Under the pieces are notes generated by a model, which made no database searches, was not told the DNA's origin, and saw only the letters and a list, made by a program, of their open reading frames with translations. A stretch of 64,000 nt of DNA from Phalacrocorax aristotelis (Eukaryota > Chordata > Aves > Suliformes > Phalacrocoracidae), in assembly GCF_949628215.1 (NCBI RefSeq), contig NC_134276.1, positions 105,500,756 to 105,564,755 on the forward strand, given 5' to 3'. Positions 1 through 8,340 of the stretch are shown here, piece after piece; position 1 is the first letter of the stretch; each line of letters opens with the position of its first letter. The translations under genes and the position numbers were made by a program.

Positions 1-428
1 GGCAGGCCCCGTGCCCCCGCCGAGCTGAGCCAAGCCACGCTGAGCGCGGGGCGAGGGCGGGGGCGGCGGCGGGGCACCCCTCCCGCCCCGCACATCCGCG
101 GGGGCCGGGCGGGGGGGGGTGGGTGGTACGACACCCCCGCCACCGGGCGGGCCCCGGGGAGGGGGGAAGCGGCCGGGGCGGAGGCAGGGGCGGCGGCGCG
201 GAGGCAGGGCGCAGCCCGCCCCCCGCCCGGCCGCCGAGGGCCGACCCCGGGCTCAGCCCGCCGCGCCGCGCCGCGCCCCGTCCCGTCCCGCCCCGTCGGG
301 GGGGCGGTGGGGGGCGGGGGCCGCCCGCGGCAGCGTTACGCAGGCAGTGAGCTCAGCGGCCCGGGCTGAGGGGCGGCGCGGCGGGGGGCGGCGGGCTGCG
401 GCGGGGGTGGGGGCGGCCCGGGCAAACC

Positions 429-438
429 CCATAAAGGG
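429..438 (+). promoter_or_regulatory. TATA-like / CArG-like element (candidate upstream core promoter)
   Basis: CCATAAAGGG lies in otherwise G/C-only sequence. ATAAAG (431-436) could act as a weak TATA-like element, which would place initiation near 460 and give a 5' UTR of about 570 nt. The same ten bases differ from the SRF CArG consensus CC(A/T)6GG at one position. Which role applies, or whether either does, cannot be told from sequence. The alternative core promoter is the TATA consensus at 942-949. Confidence 0.35.
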
Positions 439-812
439 CGGCAGCGGCCGCCCCGACCGCCGCACTCACCCCGCACGGCGGAGGCGCCCGGACTGCGGGC
501 GAAGTGGGCCCGGCGCGGAGGGCCGGGGGCGGCGTTCGCTCCGTTCTCCGCTCCGCAAGGACGGGAGGCGTCTCGGCCCTCGCCTCCCCCCGCCCCGCGG
601 GGCCGTGGAAGTGCAGGCGAAGCCGTCCCGGGGCCGCCAGCGGAGACTCGCCGGAGTTCCCTCCCCGACCGCTACCGCTGGGGAGAGCCGAGGAGGCGGC
701 GGGAAGGAGAAACGGCAGCCAGAGAAAGAGGGACGGACAGACAGAGAGAGACAGACGGGGGGAACGGCCGCTCCCCTCGCAGACCCTCGCTCCCTGCCGC
801 CGCGCCCCGGCC

Positions 813-842
813 ATGGGGACGCCGCCGCCGCCTCAGCAGTGA
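813..842 (+). other. Upstream ORF in the ADAMTS1 leader (9 codons)
   Basis: This is the only ATG between about 460 and the main start at 1030. It has near-ideal Kozak context (GGCCATGGG: purine-rich -3 region and G at +4). It reads MGTPPPPQQ and stops at TGA (840-842), 187 nt before the main ATG. If transcription starts upstream of it, this uORF would be expected to reduce initiation at the main start or force reinitiation. If transcription starts from the TATA motif at 942-949, it is simply promoter DNA. Confidence 0.45.
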
Positions 843-941
843 CCGCGGGACACGGCCCCCCCCGCCCCTCCGCCGGCAGCGAGGGACTGAGAGACCCCCA
901 AAACCTGAACTGCAAAAAATTCCAAAATATACATCTAGAAA

Positions 942-949
942 TATATAAG
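942..949 (+). promoter_or_regulatory. Perfect TATA-box consensus TATATAAG in an A/T-rich tract
   Basis: TATATAAG matches the TATA consensus exactly and sits 80 bp before the ADAMTS1 start codon, in an A/T-rich island (about 900-968) inside the CpG island. Used as a core promoter it would start transcription near 970-980 and leave a leader of only about 50-60 nt. A second TATA-like string, ATAAAAAG, follows at 961-968. The same tract carries two AATAAA hexamers (952-957 and 960-965). The alternative reading is a 5' UTR segment. Confidence 0.4.
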
Positions 950-1029
950 CAAATAAAGAAATAAAAAGGGCTCCGCCAAGCCAGCGGCTGCAGCAGCTAG
1001 CCTCCCCCGCCCCGAGCTCGGCGGCCGCG

Positions 1030-1573
1030 ATGAGGACCGGGGGGCGCCCGCCGGTGGCGGTGGCGGTGCTGGCGGCGGTGCTGGGGCTGTGCAGCGCCGA
1101 GCACCCCGCCGAGCGGCGGGCGCTGGTGGTGCCGCGGCGCCTGGGCGCTGCCGGCGGCCGGGAGCGCTTCCGCCTGGAGGCCTTCGGGGAGCGGCTGACG
1201 CTGGAGCTGGAGCCCGACAGCAGCTTCCTGGCCCCGGACTTCACCCTGCAGTACCTGGGCGGGCCGCCGCCGCCGCCGCCGGAGGACGACGACGACCTCT
1301 CCCGCTGCTTCTACTCCGGCACCGTCAACCGCGACCCCACCTCGGCCGCCGCCCTCAGCCTCTGCGCGGGGATGCGCGGCGCCTTCTCCCTGCGGGGCCG
1401 CCAGTACCTCATCCAGCCGGCCCCCGGCACGGCGCACCGCCGCGGCCCCCACCTCCTCCGCCTCCGCGGGACCCGCCGCGCCGCCCCCGCCGCCCGCTGC
1501 GCCGTGGCCGAGACGGGACCGGAGGCGGAGGCGAAGGCGGAGGCGGCGGGGCCGGAGCCCGCCGGGCACGCAG
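1030..1573 (+). CDS. ADAMTS1: ADAMTS1 coding exon 1: signal peptide and propeptide
   Basis: ATG at 1030 (GCGATGA, G at -3) opens a hydrophobic leader, [20 protein letters not shown], with likely cleavage after CSA (residue 22). The propeptide contains a (CCG)6 run coding six prolines (79-84), an acidic EDDDD patch (85-89), and the segment [19 protein letters not shown] found in ADAMTS propeptides. A cysteine in RCAV near the end is a cysteine-switch candidate. The donor is CAG|GTACCG and the exon ends in phase 1 (181 codons plus one base). Confidence 0.95.
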
Positions 1574-4500
1574 GTACCGTCGGGGGGCGCGCCGCCCTCC
1601 GCTGGGACGGGGAGGGAAGAGAGGGGGGACCTGCCTCCCCCTGCGCCCACCTGCGCCCCCGCCCCGGCGTAGCCCCGGCCGGCGTTTCCCCGTCATCCCC
1701 AGCCCGAGGGGCGACGGGGGGCTGCTCCCGCTCGGGTGCGGGTCCGGGTGCCGCCCCTCCGCCCGGCGGCGACCCGGGGGGGTCACTCGGCCGAGGCTGC
1801 CGAAGTTTGGGGGCGGGAACCGTGGAGTACATCCCTTAGGTGCAAACCTGGAGTATCGGTGGGGTTTGGGTTCCTCCTCTTGCGCTAACCTGCGCTTTCC
1901 CTCCCTCTGCCTCTCTCTCCTTTTAACGCAGAAACGAGAAGCAGAAGGAAGAAGAGGTTCGTGTCCAGCCCCCGCTACGTGGAGACCATGCTGGTAGCCG
2001 ACCAGTCCATGGCCGAGTTCCACGGCAGCGGGCTGAAGCACTATCTCCTGACGCTGCTCTCCGTGGCAGCCAAGCTGTACAAGCACCCCAGCATCCGCAA
2101 CTCCATCAGCCTCGTGGTGGTGAAGATCATGGTCATTTACGAGGAGCGGAAGGGACCCGATATCTCTTCCAACGCAGCTCTGACTTTGAGAAACTTCTGT
2201 AGCTGGCAGAAGCAGCACAACCCCCCCAGTGACCGTCACGCTGAACACTATGACACGGCAATCCTCTTCACCAGGCAGGTGAGGGACACGGAGGTCAAAT
2301 CCATCCCCGCACCCGTTGCTTCCTACCCCCGGAGGCCCCCTCTGCCAGGACACCCCTGAAAAAGTGTTCAGAGGCAGCCTGGTGTCATCACAGCTTCGGC
2401 AAAGTAGGCAAAAAATGAAATGAACTGCTTTTTTATTTAGTCGTTTATTTTGCTGTTTGCGCCCTTTCAGGTGAAACTCACAGTCTGTGCAACGTATTTC
2501 CGCCTCGTGTATTTTTAGCAGATTTAGTATGGAAATTATGCATTTTATTTCTACGTGTAACCCTTGCGTATGTTCCAAAGACAGATTTTTGCCATCATAC
2601 CCATTGAAGTGCTGAATATTTATGCTCTTTCCATAAGTAAAGGCAAACTGCCAGGGCTGGGTGTTTCTTGCCAAGGTTAAGTCTCTGATCTGATTAATAA
2701 TGAAACTGCCTTTTTTTACAGGACCTCTGCGGTGCCAAGACATGTGATACTCTCGGGATGGCTGATGTGGGAACAGTTTGTGATCTAAACCGCAGTTGCT
2801 CTATCATAGAAGACGACGGTTTACAGGCTGCCTTCACAACAGCCCACGAACTAGGTACTTGAAACTTTGAAAGGCGATTTCACGTGATTAACTGAAGCCA
2901 GCTCAGTGCCATAAAAGCAAAGAGCTGCCCAGCCCGCACCGTGGGCTCGCCCTGCGAGCCATGGAGCACCCGGCGCTCCCCGGCGGGGTCGGGAGGAGGC
3001 AAAGCCTTGCCATGTAGCAGGGCTGAGCTGGGGAAAGCAAATCTGGTCTGCATGGCATTGTCTGCAAGAGCTGTGTATTTGACTGATTGCAGAAAAAAAA
3101 AAACACGCGAGAAGCCTGTGAGGGGAGCAAAGACACAGTGCCATCTGCTTAAAGTTTGGCAGTATTCAGAGTCGGATTATTATTTAAAGACCAGGCTATG
3201 AGCAGCCCTAGAGTAATATTTAAAGTAGTATCGGTAATGCATAGGACAGACTTCCTAAAGTCACAAAATTGCCTTTTTTTTTTTTCTTTTATTTAAGGCC
3301 ACGTGTTTAACATGCCTCATGACGATGCAAAGCAATGTGCTGGTATTAATGGAATAAGCCGGGATTTCCACATGATGGCATCTATGCTTTCCAATCTGGA
3401 TCGCAGCCAGCCTTGGTCTCCATGTAGCGCCTACATGATTACAACATTTTTGGATAATGGTCATGGTAAGATTATTAAGCTTTCCATTCATGTGGCATTT
3501 AAGCTCTTGTGTTTTACTGCTTTGCTTTTTTTTTTCCCTTCCTTTTTTTTTTTCTTAACAGTGCTTTCTGCTACAGCATAGAGTTAACCTTTTATATCCT
3601 GCAGATTAATTTAGAAGACCCTTAGCTTTTCAAAAATGGTGGCACAAATTGGCTCAAAGACTTGTGTTAGAAAGCAAATGCTGTTCCAGAGATGGAAATA
3701 CATTTTTCCCTTCTGAAACCGAACTCACTGACTGCATCGTCTGCTTTTTTTTTTTTTTTTTTCCTTTTTTCTTCATTTTCAGGTGAGTGTTTGTTGGACA
3801 AGCCCCACAAACCAATCCAGCTTCCTTCTGACTTGCCTGGCACGTTGTATGACGCCAACAGGCAGTGCCAGTTTACATTTGGAGATGAGTCCAAGCACTG
3901 CCCCGATGCAGCCAGTACGTGTACGACGCTGTGGTGTACTGGCACTTCTGGAGGACTGCTCGTGTGCCAAACCAAACACTTCCCTTGGGCAGACGGCACC
4001 AGTTGCGGGGAAGGGAAGTGGTGCATGAATGGCAAGTGTGTGAATAAAACTGAGAAGAAGCATTATGATGTAAGTATTAAAACAGAAATCAGATTATATC
4101 CTGGGTAGCGGAGTAGCACGGGTAATGCTTCAGTGGGAGTTATCAGTTAAAAGGGCTTGAATAAATTGGGCAGGTAGCTAACAAAACAAACCTGGGGCTT
4201 TTTTTTTTTCTTTACAAGTGGCTTAGGTAAAAATTAGCACGGTTGTGGGTTTTGTGGTTTGGTTTTGCTTTTACTGCATTAACTTTTTTGTTCTGCTTTT
4301 GCTTGTCATTCCAGACACCGGTGCATGGGAGCTGGGGCTCCTGGGGGGCGTGGGGAGAGTGCTCCCGGACCTGCGGTGGTGGAGTGCAGTACTCCTTCAG
4401 GGAGTGCGACAACCCTGTCCCGAGGAACGGGGGGAAGTACTGTGAAGGGAAGCGGGTGCAATACAGATCATGTAACATCGAGGACTGTCCAGACAATGAT

Positions 4501-6945
4501 GGTAATCTTTTCCCCATTTTTGAGGCGGAGGAAAGGTACCTTGTGGAGGAAGAGCATGTACAGAAGGTGATCTGATGTCCACCTGTCTTTCCTCTGCCTG
4601 CAGGCAAAACCTTTAGGGAGGAACAATGTGAAAAGCACAATGAGTTTTCCAAGTCTCCCTTTGGAAGCGGACCTGCAGTGGAGTGGACGCCCAAGTTTGC
4701 CGGCGTCTCTCCAAAAGACAGGTGCAAGCTGGTCTGCCGAGCAAAAGGAACAGGATACTTCTTTGTTTTACAGCCAAAGGTATTTCAAAACTATACCTCT
4801 TCCATCTAATTATGAGTAAGATTTTTGTTTCCTCTAACTCTATGCGAAGTTAAGAGTCAAGGTGTGTAGAAATCTGAACTTAGGTCTTTCTCATATTTAA
4901 GCTAGATTCTTCCTTCTCCTCTTCCTACATGTACAGCTTGATCAGTGCAAGCATGCTTTAAATATTCTGGCACAGTCCTTCCAGTTGTTACTTCACACAT
5001 ACTGCTTCTTCTACCCACTCCACCCTGGTTTCCTTTCCTCTCCTTCCACCAATTTGATTACGTTGAGATATGTTTGGAAAACTGTGGGGGTTCTTTGCCA
5101 AAACGTTGGTGCTTTCTCATACCGGTTACTAATACACTGACAGCTTAAAACAAACAGAAGGAAAAAATGTTCATCTTGCATAGTTACTTGAACTCACTGT
5201 CATAAGATGTTCAGAGCTGATAAGTACCAGGGCGATGACATGGATGTTTTTTGTAGAGCAGTACTGTACTGCTGGAAATGAAAGATACTTTGAACACCAT
5301 TAAAAGCAATTTTGGTCCTGTACTTCGAGGACGTGACTCCCTTCCAGTGACATTAGAAAACAACATTCTTTCTCTACATGAAATGAGTAAAACAGTTTTG
5401 TGGGCGGAGGGGTTCAAGGGGAGATGGGTTGTTTTCTCCTGTCACCACGGCATCGTTTTTGCAAGTGAGGTGAAGTAGCACTACATACCTCCAACTCTCT
5501 ATGGGCTGCTTTGTTTTTTTTGTTGCAAAAGCCTTGAAAATAGAGGTGCTGCAGGTCTTCCACACGTCCATATTTTGTACATGACTGTATTCTGCAATTT
5601 CAAAGCAATGTGCACCTTCTAATCAAATGCCCTAATGCTTCTTTCCTGCAAAGGTTGTGGACGGTACCCCGTGTAGCCCCGATTCCACCTCCGTCTGCGT
5701 CCAGGGACAGTGCGTAAAGGCTGGCTGCGACCGTATCATAGGATCCAATAAGAAGTTTGACAAATGCGGTATCTGTGGTGGCAACGGGTCCACTTGCAAG
5801 AAAGTGTCTGGCACACTCGTTAGAGCAAAGTGAGTGTGTAACTGCTACTATTATTTTGTTCTGGTGAATGTTTTGTGGGTGTAAGCTTTGGGGTTCCAAG
5901 TCAGTGAGCTGCTGCCCCCATTCATTGTTGGAACTGGGATTTGATCTGTCAGAGCCATCTGACTGAAGATAACTTAAAGTGACATCCCAGCGAAAGGAAG
6001 CCCCTTCCACGTGGGCACGCCTCTGCCGTAGCAATAACTTAGGATGTGACTTTGCAAATCCCTTAATCCATTAATTCAATTAGGTTGGCAGCTCATGAGC
6101 TTAATGCTTTGGCTTCAAATGAAATTCAGTCTTGTGCTGAGCAGTGCCTTCCCTTCCGCAGGGAGGGGCGGAGGACTCAGTCTTTCTCTTTTTTCTTGGG
6201 CAGACCCGGCTACCACGACGTCGTCACCATTCCAGCCGGGGCGACCAACATCGAGGTGAAGCAGCGAAACCACAGGGGCGCAAGACACGACGGCAGTTTC
6301 CTCGCCATCAAAGCCGCAGATGGCACCTACGTCCTCAACGGCGATTACACCCTGTCGACGCTGGAGCAGGACATCACCTACAAGGGCAGCGTGCTGAGGT
6401 ACAGCGGCTCCTCCGCCGCCCTGGAGAGGATCCGCAGTTTCAGCCCTCTAAAGGAGCCTCTGACCATCCAGGTCCTCACGGTGGGGGACCTGCCGCAGCC
6501 CAAGATCAAGTTCACCTATTTCGTGAAGAAGCCCGCACAGCCTGGGTCGGAGAAGGCACCCAGTAGAAAGAAAGAGTCCTTCAACGCCATCAGGGAGATC
6601 ATCTCCTCCGAGTGGGTCATCGAGGAGTGGGGCGAGTGCTCCAAGTCGTGCGGCTCGGGCTGGCAGCGGCGGGCGGTGGAGTGCCGGGACCCCCGGGGGC
6701 GGCCGGCTGCCGACTGCGCCCGGGAGCTGAAGCCCAGCGACGTCCGTCCCTGCGCCGACGTGCCCTGCACGCAGTGGCAGCTGGGGGACTGGTCGCCCTG
6801 CTCCAAGACGTGCGGGAAAGGTTTTAAGAAGAGATTGTTGAAATGTATTTCTTACGACGGCAGCGTGCTGCCGCAAGAAAGCTGTGAGCCTTCCAAGAAA
6901 CCGAAACACCTAATAGACTTCTGCAACGTTACAGACTGCAGTTAA
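1030..6945 (+). CDS. ADAMTS1: ADAMTS1, secreted zinc metalloprotease (a disintegrin and metalloproteinase with thrombospondin motifs 1), nine coding exons
   Basis: Coding segments are 1030-1573, 1932-2278, 2722-2854, 3298-3465, 3783-4069, 4315-4501, 4604-4779, 5654-5829 and 6204-6945: 2760 nt, 919 residues plus TAA. All introns are GT-AG and the frame is unbroken. The product is an extracellular protease that in vertebrates cleaves proteoglycans such as versican and aggrecan and acts in ovulation, tissue remodelling and angiogenesis control. Domain order: signal peptide (1-22), propeptide to the RRKKR furin site (186-190), reprolysin catalytic domain with zinc motif [11 protein letters not shown] (His339, Glu340, His343, His349) and Met-turn near Met368, disintegrin-like region, TSR1 (about 497-553), Cys-rich region, spacer (about 674-800), TSR2 (810-862) and TSR3 (863-919). 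All three TSRs carry CSxS/TCG O-fucosylation motifs. Sequons include Asn320, Asn485, Asn658 and Asn914. Three TSRs and close similarity to the ADAMTS1 sequence I remember argue against ADAMTS4, 5, 8 or 15. The propeptide is short compared with human. Confidence 0.97.
1932..2278 (+). CDS. ADAMTS1: ADAMTS1 coding exon 2: furin site and start of catalytic domain
   Basis: The acceptor is TTTTAACGCAG. The exon opens with the furin-type cleavage sequence RRKKR|FVSS, so the mature enzyme should begin at Phe191. It continues through the well conserved [18 protein letters not shown] and ends at ILFTRQ in phase 0 (donor CAG|GTGAGG). This is the N-terminal half of the metalloprotease fold, before the zinc site. 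Confidence 0.96.
2722..2854 (+). CDS. ADAMTS1: ADAMTS1 coding exon 3: catalytic domain with first half of the zinc motif
   Basis: It runs from [18 protein letters not shown] to TTAHEL, after a T-rich acceptor tract. The HEXXH zinc motif is split by the next intron: His339 and Glu340 are here and His343 is in exon 4. An NRS sequon (Asn320) lies in the DLNRSC stretch; the human protein, as I recall it, has no sequon there. The donor is CTAG|GTACTT, phase 1. Confidence 0.95.
3298..3465 (+). CDS. ADAMTS1: ADAMTS1 coding exon 4: zinc motif completion and Met-turn
   Basis: It completes [13 protein letters not shown] (His343 and His349 are the second and third zinc ligands) and carries the Met-turn segment HMMASML (Met368). 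It ends at FLDNGHG. The acceptor follows a long T-run and the donor is CATG|GTAAGA, phase 1. All residues needed for catalysis are present. Confidence 0.96.
3783..4069 (+). CDS. ADAMTS1: ADAMTS1 coding exon 5: disintegrin-like region
   Basis: It encodes 95 residues from ECLLDKP to KKHYD, including the Cys-rich disintegrin-like block [27 protein letters not shown] and [16 protein letters not shown], plus an NKT sequon (Asn485). As in other ADAMTS proteins there is no RGD, so integrin binding is not implied. The acceptor follows an 18-T run (3745-3762). The donor is GAT|GTAAGT, phase 0. Confidence 0.96.
4315..4501 (+). CDS. ADAMTS1: ADAMTS1 coding exon 6: first thrombospondin type 1 repeat
   Basis: The repeat opens with W500, W503 and W506, followed by [12 protein letters not shown] and [19 protein letters not shown], and closes with CNIEDCP. 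The tryptophan ladder is the usual site of C-mannosylation, and CSRTCG (Cys509-Gly514) is an O-fucosylation motif. The exon ends in phase 1 at 4501 before a 102-bp intron, the shortest in the gene. Confidence 0.96.
4604..4779 (+). CDS. ADAMTS1: ADAMTS1 coding exon 7: Cys-rich domain, first part
   Basis: It encodes [15 protein letters not shown] through [14 protein letters not shown] to YFFVLQPK, the canonical start of the ADAMTS Cys-rich module. The acceptor is CTGCCTGCAG and the donor AAAG|GTATTT, phase 0. The following intron (4780-5653, 874 bp) is the longest in the gene. Confidence 0.95.
5654..5829 (+). CDS. ADAMTS1: ADAMTS1 coding exon 8: Cys-rich domain, second part
   Basis: It encodes [20 protein letters not shown] through [14 protein letters not shown], the end of the Cys-rich module, including an NGS sequon (Asn658). 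The exon ends in phase 2 (AA|GTGAGT), and the split lysine codon is completed by the first base of exon 9. Confidence 0.95.
6204..6945 (+). CDS. ADAMTS1: ADAMTS1 coding exon 9: spacer and two C-terminal thrombospondin repeats
   Basis: The spacer starts at [18 protein letters not shown] and includes [12 protein letters not shown] and [16 protein letters not shown]. It leads through a basic linker ([19 protein letters not shown]) into TSR2 ([14 protein letters not shown], from Trp810) and TSR3 ([15 protein letters not shown], from Gln863). The last residues are CNVTDCS, then TAA. Spacer and TSRs mediate matrix and heparan-sulphate binding in this family. The linker looks about 12 residues longer than in the human protein as I remember it. 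Confidence 0.96.
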
Positions 6946-8085
6946 ATAGTATAAGTTGGGAAAGCTAAATTTTTTTTATTATTTTATTTTGTTTCCTTCA
7001 GAACAATGCACTGAAAAAAAGAGGGCTAGAGGCAGCGCATGTGTTTTTGCATACCGAATTCATGGTGAGGATCCGTTGAGGTGGGACAGTGCAAATAGCT
7101 TTAGTTGGTGTTGCATCCTAAAAATACCCTGCCAACTGAAAACTTGAGAGGATAGCAGACCCATGTCACTCACTCGTCTTCAGCAGATAAGGCCCGAAGG
7201 CATTACAGTTGCCTTTTTTAAAGTCTGTTACAAATTAAACAAAACATGAGCAGTGCCCAAAACTCATTTAAGCAAACCCATGGGGGTTCAGTTATTTCTC
7301 CCTTCTTTTGGATTTATATTTTGGTACTGATCGAGTCCCCGTGTGTAGGAACGGGGAGGGAAAGGGGCATGGAAAAGATAGCTTCAAATAATTGGTCAGG
7401 GCTTACCTACCTCACGAAGGGCAAAAAACAGGATTGGAAAAGGAGCTTTAACTATGTCATTCATGGCTGCTATTGTTTCAGAGAATAGTTTTATATAAAA
7501 ATAAAGCCATATTCTCTACCTGTAAAGAGTAAGAAATACTAAGAACAGTCAGTCAACTCCACAAATAACTAGAACGTCATGTTTTTAAGGTATCTTTATG
7601 TCATCCCAATGTGCCCGTCCGTTTCTCTCATCCGCTCTGATGCCGTTGTGGTGACATATGTAATCCAGAGGCTAGAAAAAGTGGAAATCTGCATGGAGCA
7701 GGTAGCGTCTCTGAGTAGTTGCTCTTTGTACCTCCTGCATACCTTCCACTGGCTTTCTGATTCGAGCTTGGTCCTACCATCCTGTCAACCAGACTGATGG
7801 CATTTGTGAGCATCTGAGTCGGGCTTTCACATTCAAGTCTTTCACCGTACCCCAGCCAATGGAAATTATTTGCATTTGGGTTAAAAGAAAAAAAGATCCA
7901 AGAAATCCCGCTACGAATGGGAACCTCTCCTCTGTGGCCTCTGATGGGTTTGTAGTGCTCAGATCACTGATAAGGCGGGAAGGCAAAGCTGAAGGATAGC
8001 AGGTCCATCCACAGCAGTACGCCAGCATTTGCAGAATTAAAGTTTGTGCCAGTCCATAGACAATGAGAGAATATGGCTTTCCATA

Positions 8086-8093
8086 TGTATATA
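8086..8093 (+). promoter_or_regulatory. Pumilio-type element TGTATATA in the 3' UTR
   Basis: TGTATATA matches the PUM consensus UGUANAUA exactly and lies about 85 nt upstream of the likely main poly(A) signal, in an A/T-rich part of the 3' UTR. Such 8-mers occur by chance in A/T-rich sequence, so a function is only inferred. Confidence 0.35.
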
Positions 8094-8173
8094 GTAAAAT
8101 ATATTACTATAGATTTTATATACTTTATAAGTATTTTATATTTCTTTCCCTTTTGGGAAGGGTTATAATTTGT

Positions 8174-8179
8174 AATAAA
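8174..8179 (+). terminator. ADAMTS1: Likely main polyadenylation signal of ADAMTS1
   Basis: Canonical AATAAA with a U-rich and GU-containing region 15-45 nt downstream, in the expected position for a family-typical 3' UTR length. Competing signals are at 7500-7505 (proximal) and 8304-8309 (distal). Confidence 0.55.
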
Positions 8180-8340
8180 TGCATATAATGAGTGTATTTA
8201 TTTTTATACTTCTTGTCTAATGTGACCTTCTAAGTTATCGCTTTTTTAAAAGGACATATAACAAGGATAGAGTATTTATACAGTATAATATGTTACTAGA
8301 GGTAATAAATGAACCCTATAAATTTTGGAAATGGAGCGTC

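Larger units (their letters stand above)
1..1850. promoter_or_regulatory. ADAMTS1: CpG island covering the ADAMTS1 promoter, leader and exon 1
   Basis: The first 1.85 kb is extremely G/C-rich and dense in CpG, with many GC-box-like GGGCGG/CCGCCC strings and G-runs. The rest of the window is largely A/T-rich. The island spans the upstream region, the presumed 5' UTR, exon 1 and most of intron 1, the usual layout of a vertebrate CpG-island promoter. Its left boundary lies outside the window. The only break is an A/T-rich tract at about 900-968, described separately. The stretch before the start codon has no protein-coding content I trust: open frames there exist on both strands because stop codons are rare in GC-rich DNA. 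Confidence 0.85.
6946..8340 (+). other. ADAMTS1: ADAMTS1 3' untranslated region (approximate end)
   Basis: The sequence after the stop becomes A/T-rich and has no further coding frame. Polyadenylation hexamers AATAAA occur at 7500-7505, 8174-8179 and 8304-8309, and ATTAAA at 8036-8041. The 8174 signal is followed by a U/GU-rich stretch with an ATTTA pentamer (8196-8200) and is the likeliest main end. The 8304 signal is a distal alternative. A 3' UTR of about 1.2-1.4 kb fits the known length of vertebrate ADAMTS1 messages. The exact end is inferred. Confidence 0.6.

Noticed and set aside
119..964. 281-codon + frame and several overlapping - frames upstream of ADAMTS1
   Set aside because: Gly/Pro/Arg-rich translations in three or more phases on both strands are expected of CpG-island sequence. 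No signal peptide, domain or splice context supports a gene.
1409..2743. 444-codon open frame on the - strand, antisense to ADAMTS1 exons 1-2
   Set aside because: It crosses two coding exons and two introns of a securely identified gene. Its residues change character at each boundary (Pro/Arg/Gly-rich in the GC-rich part) and show no domain. Low stop-codon density in GC-rich DNA explains its length.
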